A DNA stretch of 64,000 nt from Rothia koreensis (lineage in GTDB: Bacteria > Actinomycetota > Actinomycetes > Actinomycetales > Micrococcaceae). How positions within the stretch are numbered: position 1 is the first letter of the stretch; every line of letters begins with the position of its first letter. A program made the translations under genes and the position numbers. The stretch is from assembly GCF_004136575.1 (NCBI RefSeq), contig NZ_NOIQ01000006.1, forward strand, positions 1 to 64,000. The letters are read 5' to 3'. Below are positions 55,013 to 63,774 of the stretch, one piece after another. The notes beneath the pieces are model-generated. The model saw only the letters and a program-made list of their open reading frames with translations, did not search any database and was not told the origin of the DNA.

Positions 55013-55465
55013 CTACTGAGCGTCGCTCGCGTAGTAGATGAAAGCGAACTTCCCGATGCGGACCTCGTCGCCGTTCTTGAGCGTCACGTGGTCCACGCGG
55101 TCCCCGTTCACATAGGTTCCATTGAGCGAGCCCACGTCCGTGAGGTCGAAACGACCCGCGTTGAACTGGAACAGGGCGTGGCGGCGCGAGACGGTGACGT
55201 CGTCGAGGAAGATGTCCGCCTCCGGGTGACGGCCGGCGACGATACCCTCGTCGTTCGTGCCGCCCTTGGCCATGCTCGCGTCGAGCAGGAAGCGAGCGCT
55301 GTGCTGAGGCCCTTCCTGCGCGATGAGCAGCGCCGATTCGGAGGGCAGGGCCTTGATCGCCGCGATCTCCTCTTCGGCCAGTTGTCGTTGGTGTCCGGCG
55401 TTCGCGCCGGGTGCGGTCACGCCGAACGCGGTCGTATCCGGGCTCGGATCCTGATGATCGGTCAT
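55013..55465 (-). CDS. garA: GarA/OdhI-type FHA protein
   Basis: Phospho-switch that inhibits 2-oxoglutarate dehydrogenase and affects glutamate metabolism in mycobacteria and corynebacteria. 150 residues. The N-terminal phospho-site motif here is DTTAF (T11, T12), corresponding to the ETTS-type motif of GarA, which PknG/PknB phosphorylate. A forkhead-associated domain (about 70-145) carries the phosphothreonine-binding residues R79 (GRH), S93-H96 (SRRH) and N115 (LNGTY). A short insertion (KGGTNDEG) lies just before GRH. I chose the ATG at 55465. Co-transcribed with ftsR. Confidence 0.93.
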   Translation of the reverse strand: MTDHQDPSPDTTAFGVTAPGANAGHQRQLAEEEIAAIKALPSESALLIAQEGPQHSARFLLDASMAKGGTNDEGIVAGRHPEADIFLDDVTVSRRHALFQFNAGRFDLTDVGSLNGTYVNGDRVDHVTLKNGDEVRIGKFAFIYYASDAQ

Positions 55466-55630
55466 ATGTTTCTTCCCCTTCGATCGTGGGCGCACACGAG
55501 CGCCCCAGCATGGCTCAGCAGGAGAAGGCTGAGGGGCCTTCCCCTGGAGCCGGGTCCGTCCGCTCCGACACGGCCTCATGCATTCTCCCGTTGCGAGAGA
55601 AAGCGACGCGCGAGCTTGGACCTGGACCTG

Positions 55631-55644
55631 AGACTTAAAGTCTA
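55631..55644 (-). promoter_or_regulatory. garA -10 box overlapped by a palindrome
   Basis: On the minus strand TAGACT (55639-55644) is a -10 candidate. It is overlapped by the 13-base palindrome AGACTT-A-AAGTCT (55631-55643). A GACCTGARA sequence occurs twice nearby (625-633 and 652-660). Leader to garA is about 167 bases. An operator for an unknown regulator is inferred. Confidence 0.45.
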
Positions 55645-55715
55645 GCGTTCAGACCTGAAAAGGACTGCCCACCAGGCTAGGCAATAGTGATGAATTCCCT
55701 GACAACGCGATCGGA

Positions 55716-56102
55716 TCAGGAGATCTCGGCTTCGTAGGCCTTCGCGTCGAGCAGCCCCTTCAGGGACTCGGGGTCGGAAGGGCGCACGCGGACGAGCCAG
55801 CCGGCACCGTACGGATCCGAGTTGAGAACCTCCGGCTGATCCGCGAGTTCCGTGTTGACCTCCACGATCTCGCCCGCGACCGGCATGTAGAGATCCGAGA
55901 CCGACTTGGTCGATTCGACCTCGCCGAAGGATTCGTTGGCCTCGAATGTCGACCCGCTGTCCGGAAGATCCACGTAGACGACGTCGCCCAAGGAGTCCTG
56001 GGCGTGATCGGTGATGCCCACGCTGACGACTCCGTCCGAGTCCGCGGCCGAGATCCATTCGTGCTCAGAAGTGTAGGAAAGTTCGGCGGGGATAGTGCTC
56101 AT
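55716..56102 (-). CDS. gcvH: glycine cleavage system H protein
   Basis: Lipoyl carrier of the glycine cleavage complex. 128 residues with the lipoylation site in EVESTKSVSDLYMP (K66) and the typical YTSEHEWI start and NSDPYGAGWLVRV end. The other complex genes (gcvP, gcvT) and the lipoylation genes are not nearby. It is placed immediately upstream of garA-ftsR, the conserved actinobacterial arrangement (Rv1826-Rv1828). GAGAGGG precedes the ATG. Confidence 0.95.
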   Translation of the reverse strand: MSTIPAELSYTSEHEWISAADSDGVVSVGITDHAQDSLGDVVYVDLPDSGSTFEANESFGEVESTKSVSDLYMPVAGEIVEVNTELADQPEVLNSDPYGAGWLVRVRPSDPESLKGLLDAKAYEAEIS

Positions 56103-56136
56103 GAATCGCCCTCTCGACAATGAAGGATTGCAGTGA

Positions 56137-56172
56137 TGATGCCGGTGCCGACCAAGGTCGGCACCGGCATCA
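56137..56172 (-). terminator. putA terminator
   Basis: Perfect 17-bp arms (TGATGCCGGTGCCGACC / GGTCGGCACCGGCATCA) with a 2-base AA spacer, 30 bases after the putA stop and just upstream of gcvH. Confidence 0.75.
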
Positions 56173-56201
56173 ATATTACACGGGCCACGTGGGGCGGGGT
56201 G

Positions 56202-59200
56202 CTAGATCACACCATCCGAGAAGTGGTTCGGATTGCCGAAACGATGGGCCGTGATCGACACTGCCTGTTCGCGAACGAACGGAAGCATTTCGACCCGGCC
56301 GGCTTCGGTGACCTCCCCGTGGTAGACCGCGACGTCGGGGCGGCCGTTGAGGGCATCGAACACCGACCCCGAGTCGTTTCCGATGTAGCGGATCCGACAT
56401 CCCTCGAAGCGGGTTCCGTCGAGGTCCCTGGGCTTGATGTCCCGGATTCCGCGCAATGCGGTGCGCCAGGCCTCGTCGGTCTCCACGGTGATGTTCACCC
56501 CTGCCGAGTCGAGGGCACCCCGGACGTAGACCGGCAACTGCCGCGAAACGGAGAGTTCGACGGGGGCCTCGGCGGCCAGCCCGGCTGCCACGACGCGCAG
56601 AACCTCCGCCAACGAGGCCTCCTCGTCCCCGCGCACATGCACCTTCTGCGGGACGTAACGGAGAATGTTCCGTTCGATACCCAGCTGGGACGGATCGTGG
56701 CGCACGCCGAACTCCGAGCTCCACGCTTCTGCGTCCGCCGACGCGGACCGCGAGAGGAACTCGATCTCCTCGCGGGTCAGGGCGTGCGGCTCGCGCGCCC
56801 TGTTGAGGAGCTGATTCACATTCTCGTTGGACGGCGAGGCAATCGCGGAAGCGGGCTGGGACGTCCACTCGCCCAGGGCGACCAGGTAATTGGGCCCACC
56901 CGCCTTGGTTCCCGAACCGACCGTGGACTTCTTCCACCCGCCGAAGGGCTGACGGCGCACGATCGCTCCGGTGATCCCCCGGTTCACGTACAGGTTTCCT
57001 GCCTGAACGCGGTCCAGCCAGGTGGCCAGCTCGTCCGAATTCAGCGAATGGAGGCCGGCGGTCAGGCCGTACTCCGGCGCGTTCTGGAGCTCGATGGCTT
57101 CCTCGAGCGTCTTCGCCGTCATGACGCCGAGGATCGGACCGAAGTACTCGGTCATGTGGTATTCGCTCCCGGGCTTCACGCCTGCGCGGACCCCTGGGGA
57201 CCACAGCTTGCCGGAGTCGTCCAGCTGCTGAGGCTCGATGATCCACTGCTCGCCGTCGCCCAGAGTGGTCAGGCCGCGCTTGAGCTTCCCTTCCGGAGCC
57301 TTGATCACCGGCCCCATTTCGGCGCGGATGTCGGTCGGGTATGCGATGTGGAGGGACTTGACCGCATCGACCAGTTGGTTCCTGAAACGCTGTGAGGTCG
57401 CTGCCGTGCCGACCAGAATCACGGTCGAGCAGGCGGAGCATTTCTGGCCGGCATGGCCGAACGCCGAGTTCACCACGTCCTTGACCGCGAGGTCCAAGTC
57501 CGCGTTCGGGGTCACGATGATCGAGTTCTTCCCCGAGGTCTCGCCGAGAAGCGGCAGATCCTTGCGGAAGGACCGGAACAGTTCGGCGGTCTCGTATCCT
57601 CCGGTGAGGATCAGCCGGTCGATGTCGGGGTGGGAGACCATCGTGCGCCCCAGATCCCTCTCGGACAGCTGGACCAGCTGGAGAACGTCCCGCGGTACAC
57701 CGGCCTCCCACAGGGCATCGGCGATGACGGCACCGCAACGCTTCGATTCGCCGGCGGGCTTGAAGAGGACCGCCGACCCCGCCGCCAGAGCCGCCAGGGT
57801 CGAGCCCGTGGGGATGGCCACCGGGAAGTTCCACGGCGGGGTCACCATGGTGACCTGGGAGGGGTGGTACTGGGCGCCGTCGACCTTCTCCAGGGCTTCG
57901 GCAAGTCCCGCGTAGTAGTTGGCGAAGTCGATCGCCTCGGAGACCTCCGGGTCTCCCTGGTCCAGCAGCTTGCCCGCCTCGGAAGCCATGACCTCGAGCA
58001 GCTCCGCGCGCTTCGCACCGAGAACTCGACCTGCCTTCCGCAGGATCTCGGCACGCTCGTGGGCCGGGCGCGATCCCCATTCCCGGCCGGCCTTCTTGGC
58101 GCGTGCGACGGCGTCGAGGACCTGATCCTCTGAGGTGAGAACCGACTTCTCCACGAGTTCGCGCCCCAGGTCCGAGTTCTCGGCCCGGGCCAGGATCTGT
58201 TTGCCCCACTCGCGGTTGTGGGCGAGGGACGTGTCGGTGTCCGGCGTGTTCTCGAAGACCTCGCCCGGGGAGTAGACGTTGTCCACGGTCTCCTCCGAAC
58301 GGTTCTGCTGCCTCTTCGGCGCGGGAATCTCGGAGGTGACCTTCTCGAGCGAGCGCTCGAAGCGTGCCTTCTCGCGGTCGAAGAGGAACTGGCTGTCGTT
58401 CAGATCGAAGATGGCCGACATGAAGTTCTCGCTCGAGGCATTCTCCTCGAGGCGGCGGACCAAGTAGGAGATCGCGACGTCGAATTCTTCGGGACGGACC
58501 ACGGGCGTGTACAGCAGCAGTTGGCCGACGTCGCGCCGGACCACCTCGGCCTGCTGGGCCGCCATGCCGATGAGCATTTCGTACTCGACGTCGTCGAGAA
58601 CGCCACGGTGTTCGGCCAGCAACCAGGAGAAGGCGATGTCGAACAGGTTGTGGCCCGCGACGCCGAGGCGGATGTTCTTGGTGTGTTCGGGCCTGAGCGC
58701 ATAGTCCAGGACCCTCTTGTAATTGGTGTCCGTGGCTTCCTTCGAATCCCAGGTGGTCAGTGGCCACTTGTGGACCACGGCCTCGACCATTTCGAGCGAG
58801 AGGTTGGCGCCCTTGACCAAGCGGACCTTGATCCGCGAGCCGCCGTTCTCGACGCGCCGCGCCGCCCACTCCTGAAGGCGTTCCATGGCCTCGAGGGTGT
58901 CCGGCAGGTAGGCCTGGAGCACGATTCCGGCCTCGAGGTTCTTCAGGTGCGGCTGGTCCAGAATCCGGGTGAAGACCTCGATCGTCATGTCGAGGTCCTT
59001 GTACTCCTCCATGTCCATGTTGATGAACTTCCGGGTTCCGGCCTGGGCCGCGTACTCGTAGAGGGGCGTCAGGCGTTCGACGGCGCGATCGACGACCGCG
59101 TCGAAGGACCAGGGAGAGTGCGGTCCCGAGACGGCAGAGACCTTGATGGACACGTAGTCGACGTCGTCCCGGCGCAGGATGCGCTCGGTCTCGCGCAGGC

Positions 59201-59687
59201 GACGCTCGGCCTCCTCGTTGCCGAGAACGGCCTCGCCCAGGAGGTTGATGTTGAGCTTGTTGCCCCCGGCCGTCAGGTGCTTGATCGCGGGACCGAGCTT
59301 CTCGTCCCGGGCGTCCACGATCAGGTGTCCCACCATGTCCCTCATCGCCTTGCGCGCGACGGGGATCGTGGGCCAGGGCATCTTGGGGGCCACGACTCCG
59401 CCCGCGCGGACGGCCGCGCGCAGGTGCGGGGGAAGGAATTTGGGCACGATGGGCGCGAGTCGCCCGAGGTTCTTGCCCGCCGCGGCGTCGTCCTCGGGGC
59501 GAATGACCTCGTCAACGAAACCTACAGTGAATTCGAGCCCGTGGGGGTCCTTGAGGACGCCGGCCAGCTGCGCCGCAGCCTTGTCCTCCGGAACGTCCCG
59601 AGAGGCTTCCAACCAGCCCCTGACAATCTTTCCGGCCTCGGTGGCCATCTTCTGGTATTCCACGGAAGCGAAAGGGTTCGACGACAA
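56202..59687 (-). CDS. putA: bifunctional proline dehydrogenase/L-glutamate gamma-semialdehyde dehydrogenase
   Basis: Oxidises proline to glutamate in two steps. The 1161 residues hold an N-terminal FAD proline dehydrogenase barrel (about 70-460; KVSAVSGPHSPW, IKVRLVKGANLSLEMVE) and a C-terminal aldehyde dehydrogenase (about 555-1010; NFPVAIPTGS, catalytic Cys in GQKCSACSTVIL, Glu in GGYETAELF). No N-terminal RHH DNA-binding domain is present, so unlike E. coli PutA this protein does not repress its own gene. A divergent LysR gene is the likely regulator. The start is a TTG at 59687 with GAGGAGG six bases upstream. Confidence 0.95.
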   Translation of the reverse strand: MSSNPFASVEYQKMATEAGKIVRGWLEASRDVPEDKAAAQLAGVLKDPHGLEFTVGFVDEVIRPEDDAAAGKNLGRLAPIVPKFLPPHLRAAVRAGGVVAPKMPWPTIPVARKAMRDMVGHLIVDARDEKLGPAIKHLTAGGNKLNINLLGEAVLGNEEAERRLRETERILRRDDVDYVSIKVSAVSGPHSPWSFDAVVDRAVERLTPLYEYAAQAGTRKFINMDMEEYKDLDMTIEVFTRILDQPHLKNLEAGIVLQAYLPDTLEAMERLQEWAARRVENGGSRIKVRLVKGANLSLEMVEAVVHKWPLTTWDSKEATDTNYKRVLDYALRPEHTKNIRLGVAGHNLFDIAFSWLLAEHRGVLDDVEYEMLIGMAAQQAEVVRRDVGQLLLYTPVVRPEEFDVAISYLVRRLEENASSENFMSAIFDLNDSQFLFDREKARFERSLEKVTSEIPAPKRQQNRSEETVDNVYSPGEVFENTPDTDTSLAHNREWGKQILARAENSDLGRELVEKSVLTSEDQVLDAVARAKKAGREWGSRPAHERAEILRKAGRVLGAKRAELLEVMASEAGKLLDQGDPEVSEAIDFANYYAGLAEALEKVDGAQYHPSQVTMVTPPWNFPVAIPTGSTLAALAAGSAVLFKPAGESKRCGAVIADALWEAGVPRDVLQLVQLSERDLGRTMVSHPDIDRLILTGGYETAELFRSFRKDLPLLGETSGKNSIIVTPNADLDLAVKDVVNSAFGHAGQKCSACSTVILVGTAATSQRFRNQLVDAVKSLHIAYPTDIRAEMGPVIKAPEGKLKRGLTTLGDGEQWIIEPQQLDDSGKLWSPGVRAGVKPGSEYHMTEYFGPILGVMTAKTLEEAIELQNAPEYGLTAGLHSLNSDELATWLDRVQAGNLYVNRGITGAIVRRQPFGGWKKSTVGSGTKAGGPNYLVALGEWTSQPASAIASPSNENVNQLLNRAREPHALTREEIEFLSRSASADAEAWSSEFGVRHDPSQLGIERNILRYVPQKVHVRGDEEASLAEVLRVVAAGLAAEAPVELSVSRQLPVYVRGALDSAGVNITVETDEAWRTALRGIRDIKPRDLDGTRFEGCRIRYIGNDSGSVFDALNGRPDVAVYHGEVTEAGRVEMLPFVREQAVSITAHRFGNPNHFSDGVI

Positions 59688-59788
59688 AAAATGCCTCCTC
59701 TAGAAGTAGCGGTGCCGCAAAGACAGCCGACAGCGTACGTCTCCATTGACGTGTGCGCACAGCGCGCTCCGGTCCAGTATGTACCATG

Positions 59789-59815
59789 ATTTCAGTTAGA
59801 AAAAGTTACTGAAAT
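59789..59815. promoter_or_regulatory. putA/lysR operator palindrome
   Basis: Perfect 8-bp arms ATTTCAGT / ACTGAAAT with an 11-base spacer in the 167-base gap between the divergent putA and lysR genes. LysR-type regulators bind T-N11-A centred sites with this geometry. The lysR ATG is about 40 bases away. Confidence 0.6.
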
Positions 59816-59854
59816 TTACGATTATTCGTAAGCTCGGCTCATGAATTGAGGAAC

Positions 59855-60748
59855 ATGCTCGACGTCCGGAAATTGCGCGTCCTCCAGGAACTGTCCGCCC
59901 GCGGAACCCTCGCGGAAACCGCGGATGTCCTGGGGTACACCCCGTCAGCCGTTTCCCAGCAGCTGACCGCCCTGGAGAAGGAATGCGGGCACCGCCTTCT
60001 CCTGAAACAAGGGCGGACGGTCGCACTCACGCCGAAGGCCCGGATCCTCGTCGAGCATACCGAGAAGATACTGCACGAGCTGACGCTTGCCCAGACAGCC
60101 CTCGAGTCCACGGACGACTCCCCCGCCGGCACCGTGCGTCTCGCCATTTTCCAGACCGCGGCGATGGCGTTGCTGACGGACACGCTCGAGGCCCTGGCCG
60201 ACACGCACCCTGACCTCAAGGTTGAAGTACTGCAACGCGAACCGGAGGCGGCCCTCGAACACACCTACATGAGAGACGTGGACCTGGTGATCGCGGAGCA
60301 GTACCCGCACCACGCGGTCAGGGAATTCGCCGAGCTCGACTCGCGCCCCCTGAATGAGGATCCCGTCATGCTGGCCGTTGCGCCCGAGTCCGAGGTCTAC
60401 TCGATCGCGGACGCCGCCAACGCACCATGGGTCATGGAGACTCGTTCGAATGCCAGCCGCAGCTGGGCGGAACACGTCTGTCGGTCCGCAGGATTCGAAC
60501 CGGATGTCCGGTTCGAATTCGACGACGTCCGGACGCACATCGACCTCGTGGAATGCGGCCAGGCTGTAGGCCTTCTCCCGGGGTTCGCCTGGGCCGGGTC
60601 CACGCCCCGTGTTCGCCTCATCGAGCTCCCGAATCTGCCGCACCGGCGAGTCTTCACTTCGGCCAGGCGAGACATGGCCCAGAGACCGGCCATCGAAGCC
60701 GTACGACGCGCACTCGAAATCTCGGCCATGAAGGTCAAGCTCTTGTAG
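59855..60748 (+). CDS. LysR-family transcriptional regulator, probably of putA
   Basis: 297 residues: an N-terminal winged HTH (residues 3-60: DVRKLRVLQELSARGTLAETADVLGYTPSAVSQQLTALEKE region, with the typical SAVSQQL recognition helix), a linker helix, and a two-lobed effector-binding domain. Divergent from putA with a shared palindrome, so it probably senses proline or a related metabolite (inference). The start was taken as the ATG at 59855, with GAGG close upstream; a TTG three codons earlier is possible. It ends 4 bases from the convergent SorC-type gene. Confidence 0.88.
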   Translation: MLDVRKLRVLQELSARGTLAETADVLGYTPSAVSQQLTALEKECGHRLLLKQGRTVALTPKARILVEHTEKILHELTLAQTALESTDDSPAGTVRLAIFQTAAMALLTDTLEALADTHPDLKVEVLQREPEAALEHTYMRDVDLVIAEQYPHHAVREFAELDSRPLNEDPVMLAVAPESEVYSIADAANAPWVMETRSNASRSWAEHVCRSAGFEPDVRFEFDDVRTHIDLVECGQAVGLLPGFAWAGSTPRVRLIELPNLPHRRVFTSARRDMAQRPAIEAVRRALEISAMKVKLL

Positions 60749-60752
60749 AAGT

Positions 60753-61739
60753 TCACTCGTGGCCGCGAGGCTGGAGAGTGCGCGCGGCCGCAGTCTTGTC
60801 GAGCAGAATCTTGGCGGTCAAGGAGTCGACGACGAGGTCGGTCACCGCTCTGGCTCGCAGAGCGCCGAGGAGCGCACCGGCTCGGTGCGGACCGGAAACG
60901 ACGCACAACCGCCGACGGACGCGGGACAGCTCGACCGGCGTCGGCCCCGACGCCCTTCTGTTCATCTCAATGTCCTGCCAAGTGCCGTCCTCCCTGAGAA
61001 GCACGGTACAGATGTCGCCCACGACGCCCTCCTTGGAGAGCACGTCGAAGTCCCGTTCATCGAGGTATCCGGAACTGTAGACGTGGGACGGAACCGGGCC
61101 ATTCAGAGCCCCGACCCCGAACACGGCAACATCGACTTGAGATTGAAGGTGGAGAACGCTCCGAATGCTGCGCTCCCGCCACATCGCCTGCTTCGTGTCG
61201 GCGTAGTCGAAGAAGGCCGGCACGGGAAAGTGGACGATCTGGGAACCGAAGGCCTCGGCCACCGAGTTCAGGATCGCCCCCGTGTACGGGATGCCCGATC
61301 GACGGGCATTGCCCGCCCCGTTGAGCTGCACGACAACCGAATCCGGGACCTTGCGGGGCACGAGGTGACGGGACATCTCGGTCACGGTCGACCCCCAGGC
61401 CATACCGAGAACCGTGCCCGGCTCCATCATCCCGTCGAGAGCCGACGCCGCAACCCGTGAGACCTGCTCCATCTGCCCGATCGGCGAGGAACTCCCCCGG
61501 ACCGGAACGACTTGCGCGTGGATCCCGAAGTTCTTTTCCAGACGCCCACCCAGCTCATTGCGTTCGCTGGGTGCGTCGGCGACCGTGATTCGGACCAGCC
61601 CAGTATCGCGGGCGTACTTGAGCAACCGGGACACGGTTGCCCGGGACACGTCGAACTCCTTGGCGACCGCGTCCATCGTCTGCTCCTGGACGTAGTACAT
61701 CGTCGCCGCTTTGTGAGCCAGGTCATCACGTTTGTTCAT
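60753..61739 (-). CDS. SorC/DeoR-type sugar-binding transcriptional regulator, probably of glp genes
   Basis: 328 residues with an N-terminal HTH (about 10-55: AHKAATMYYVQEQTMDAVAKEFDVSRATVSRLLKYAR region). A large sugar-phosphate-binding domain follows (about 60-315), containing MAWGSTVTEMSRHL, VVQLNGAGNARRSG and the SGPHRAGALLGALRA end motif of the family. The neighbour on the other side of a 141-base gap is glpD, so the ligand is probably glycerol-3-phosphate or a related triose phosphate (inference). AAGGG lies 8 bases before the ATG at 61739. Confidence 0.88.
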   Translation of the reverse strand: MNKRDDLAHKAATMYYVQEQTMDAVAKEFDVSRATVSRLLKYARDTGLVRITVADAPSERNELGGRLEKNFGIHAQVVPVRGSSSPIGQMEQVSRVAASALDGMMEPGTVLGMAWGSTVTEMSRHLVPRKVPDSVVVQLNGAGNARRSGIPYTGAILNSVAEAFGSQIVHFPVPAFFDYADTKQAMWRERSIRSVLHLQSQVDVAVFGVGALNGPVPSHVYSSGYLDERDFDVLSKEGVVGDICTVLLREDGTWQDIEMNRRASGPTPVELSRVRRRLCVVSGPHRAGALLGALRARAVTDLVVDSLTAKILLDKTAAARTLQPRGHE

Positions 61740-61758
61740 GTCGGAACCCTTGAGGTGA

Positions 61759-61798
61759 ACGTTTGTGCAGAAGTGATGATCATTCTTTCACGTTTGAG
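61759..61798. promoter_or_regulatory. candidate glp operator: repeated ACGTTTG half-sites
   Basis: ACGTTTGTG (61759-61767) and ACGTTTGAG (61790-61798) are direct repeats 31 bases apart (about three helical turns) between the divergent SorC-type regulator gene and glpD. The first lies in an imperfect palindrome TGAAC-N4-GTGCA. A GTGATGATCAT sequence lies between them. Confidence 0.4.
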
Positions 61799-61880
61799 TA
61801 AGAATGGAGGAATCGGGTCCTCGGCGTCACCGCGCCGCGCGGACGCGATCGGAATGAACCACCACGATCAAGGAGGCTCC

Positions 61881-63632
61881 ATGAAAACCGCCGCAACCCA
61901 CCTCACCGCGGCTTCCCGCCACAAGGCTCTCCAGGAAATGTCGGATGCCGAAGGTGTGGACGTCCTCATCATCGGCGGTGGAGTCACGGGGGCAGGCATC
62001 GCTCTCGACGCGGCGACGCGCGGCCTGCGCACGGCCGTCGTCGACGCCGGCGACTGGGCATCCGGCACGTCGGCCTGGTCCTCCAAGCTCGTCCACGGTG
62101 GCCTGCGCTACCTGCTCAACTTGGACTTCAAACTCGTCGCGGAGGCCCTCAAGGAGCGCGGACTGCTCCTGACGAGCCTGGCCCCGCACCTCGTCAAGGC
62201 CCAGCCCTTCCTGTGGCCCCTGAAGATGCCGGTCATCGAACGCAGCTACTCGGCCGTCGGCATCGGAATGTACGACGCCATGGCCATTGCCGGCGCCCGC
62301 GGACACAAGACCGTGCCGACGCAGAAGCACTACTCCAAAAAGGGTGCCAAGCAGATTTTCCCGGACATCAAGGACTCCGCCCTGACCGGCGCCATCCAGT
62401 TCTACGACGCCCGTGTCGACGATGCCCGCCTGGTCATCGACCTCATCCGCACCGCGGCCGGCTACGGCGCCCTCGCCGCGAGCCGCACCCAGGTCACCGG
62501 CCTCCTGAAATCCGAGACCGGACGCGTGGTCGGTGCCAAAATCACCGACCTGGAGACCCAGGACGTCCACGAGGTCAAGGCGAAGCACGTCATCAACGCG
62601 ACAGGCGTGTGGACCGAGGAGACCGAAAGCCTGACGGGCGAGGAACGCGGCCTGCAGGTCCTGGCGTCCAAGGGTGTGCACATCGTGGTACCCCGCGAGC
62701 GCATCAACGCGGAGTCGGGGATCTTCCTGCGAACCGAGAAGTCGGTGCTGTTCATCATCCCGTGGCAGCGCTACTGGGTCATCGGCACCACGGACACCCC
62801 GTACGACCAGGACGTCGCCCGTCCAGTGGCCACCGCGGAGGACATCGACTACATCCTCGATCACGCCAACGCGATCCTCGATACCCCTCTGACGAGGGAC
62901 GACATCATTTCGACCTACGCGGGTCTCCGCCCCTTGCTCCAGCCGGGAGTCAAGGGCCAGGATTCGACCCAGTCGACCAAGGTTTCGCGTGAGCACACGG
63001 TGGCCGAGGTGGTCCCGGGCATGTCGGCCATCGCGGGCGGAAAGCTCACGACCTACCGCGTGATGGCCAAGGACGCCGTGGACTTCGCGCTCGGCTCCGT
63101 CGCCGGTGCCCGGCCCTCCGTCACGGAGGACATCCCCTTGGTCGGGGCCCAGGGGTACCGGGCCGCCGTGGCGCGTGCCGGCGAGATCGCGGAGGAGAAC
63201 GGCTGGACCGCCGCTCGCGTCGAGAGCCTTCTGGATCGTTACGGTTCCGAGATCGACGACGTGCTCGATCTCGTCCGCGAGGACCCGGAGCTCGGCAAGC
63301 CGCTGAGCCATGCCCCCATGTTCCTTCGGGCCGAGGTTCTGCTTGCGGTCCGCTACGAAGGTGCGCTCCACCTCGAGGACGTCCTGATGCGACGGGTCCG
63401 CCTGGACCTTGAACAGCGGGACCGCGGTCTTGCCGCGGCCCCCGAAATCGTCGACATCCTGGCGGCCGAGCTCGGGTGGGGCGAGAACGAACGCCAGCGC
63501 GAGCTGGACAATTATGCGCAGCGGGTTCGCAACATCGCCCGCGCGGAGGAGGAAAAGGACGACGCCGGCGCGTCCGACGTCGTCACCTCCGACCCGGAGA
63601 TCATGCCGCGCAAGATCCTGGGTTCCGACTGA
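61881..63632 (+). CDS. glpD: glycerol-3-phosphate dehydrogenase (respiratory, FAD-dependent)
   Basis: Oxidises glycerol-3-phosphate to dihydroxyacetone phosphate, passing electrons to quinone. 583 residues. The FAD-binding motif GGGVTGAGIALDAATRG begins at about residue 32, then WSSKLVHGGLRYLL (substrate site), IGTTDTPYDQD and GGKLTTYRVMAKDAVD near residue 400, all typical GlpD motifs. A C-terminal helical domain completes the family length. AGGAGG lies directly upstream of the chosen ATG at 61881. First gene of a glycerol operon continuing with glpF. Confidence 0.95.
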   Translation: MKTAATHLTAASRHKALQEMSDAEGVDVLIIGGGVTGAGIALDAATRGLRTAVVDAGDWASGTSAWSSKLVHGGLRYLLNLDFKLVAEALKERGLLLTSLAPHLVKAQPFLWPLKMPVIERSYSAVGIGMYDAMAIAGARGHKTVPTQKHYSKKGAKQIFPDIKDSALTGAIQFYDARVDDARLVIDLIRTAAGYGALAASRTQVTGLLKSETGRVVGAKITDLETQDVHEVKAKHVINATGVWTEETESLTGEERGLQVLASKGVHIVVPRERINAESGIFLRTEKSVLFIIPWQRYWVIGTTDTPYDQDVARPVATAEDIDYILDHANAILDTPLTRDDIISTYAGLRPLLQPGVKGQDSTQSTKVSREHTVAEVVPGMSAIAGGKLTTYRVMAKDAVDFALGSVAGARPSVTEDIPLVGAQGYRAAVARAGEIAEENGWTAARVESLLDRYGSEIDDVLDLVREDPELGKPLSHAPMFLRAEVLLAVRYEGALHLEDVLMRRVRLDLEQRDRGLAAAPEIVDILAAELGWGENERQRELDNYAQRVRNIARAEEEKDDAGASDVVTSDPEIMPRKILGSD

Positions 63633-63643
63633 TCCGATGCTGC

Positions 63644-63683
63644 CGGGCCGGGCGGGAGGACAGAGCGCCAACCGCCCGGCCCG
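63644..63683 (+). terminator. hairpin between glpD and glpF
   Basis: 12-bp perfect arms CGGGCCGGGCGG / CCGCCCGGCCCG with a 16-base loop, 11 bases after the glpD stop. It may terminate part of the glpD transcript or protect its 3' end; glpF begins about 90 bases later. Confidence 0.55.
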
Positions 63684-63774
63684 TGTTCCACCCATCCGAC
63701 ATCTACCCACCGGTCGAGAGCCGGTGTCAGTAACACAGAAAAAGGCACGAAGACGTGCCGGAAAGTGAGCGGTC

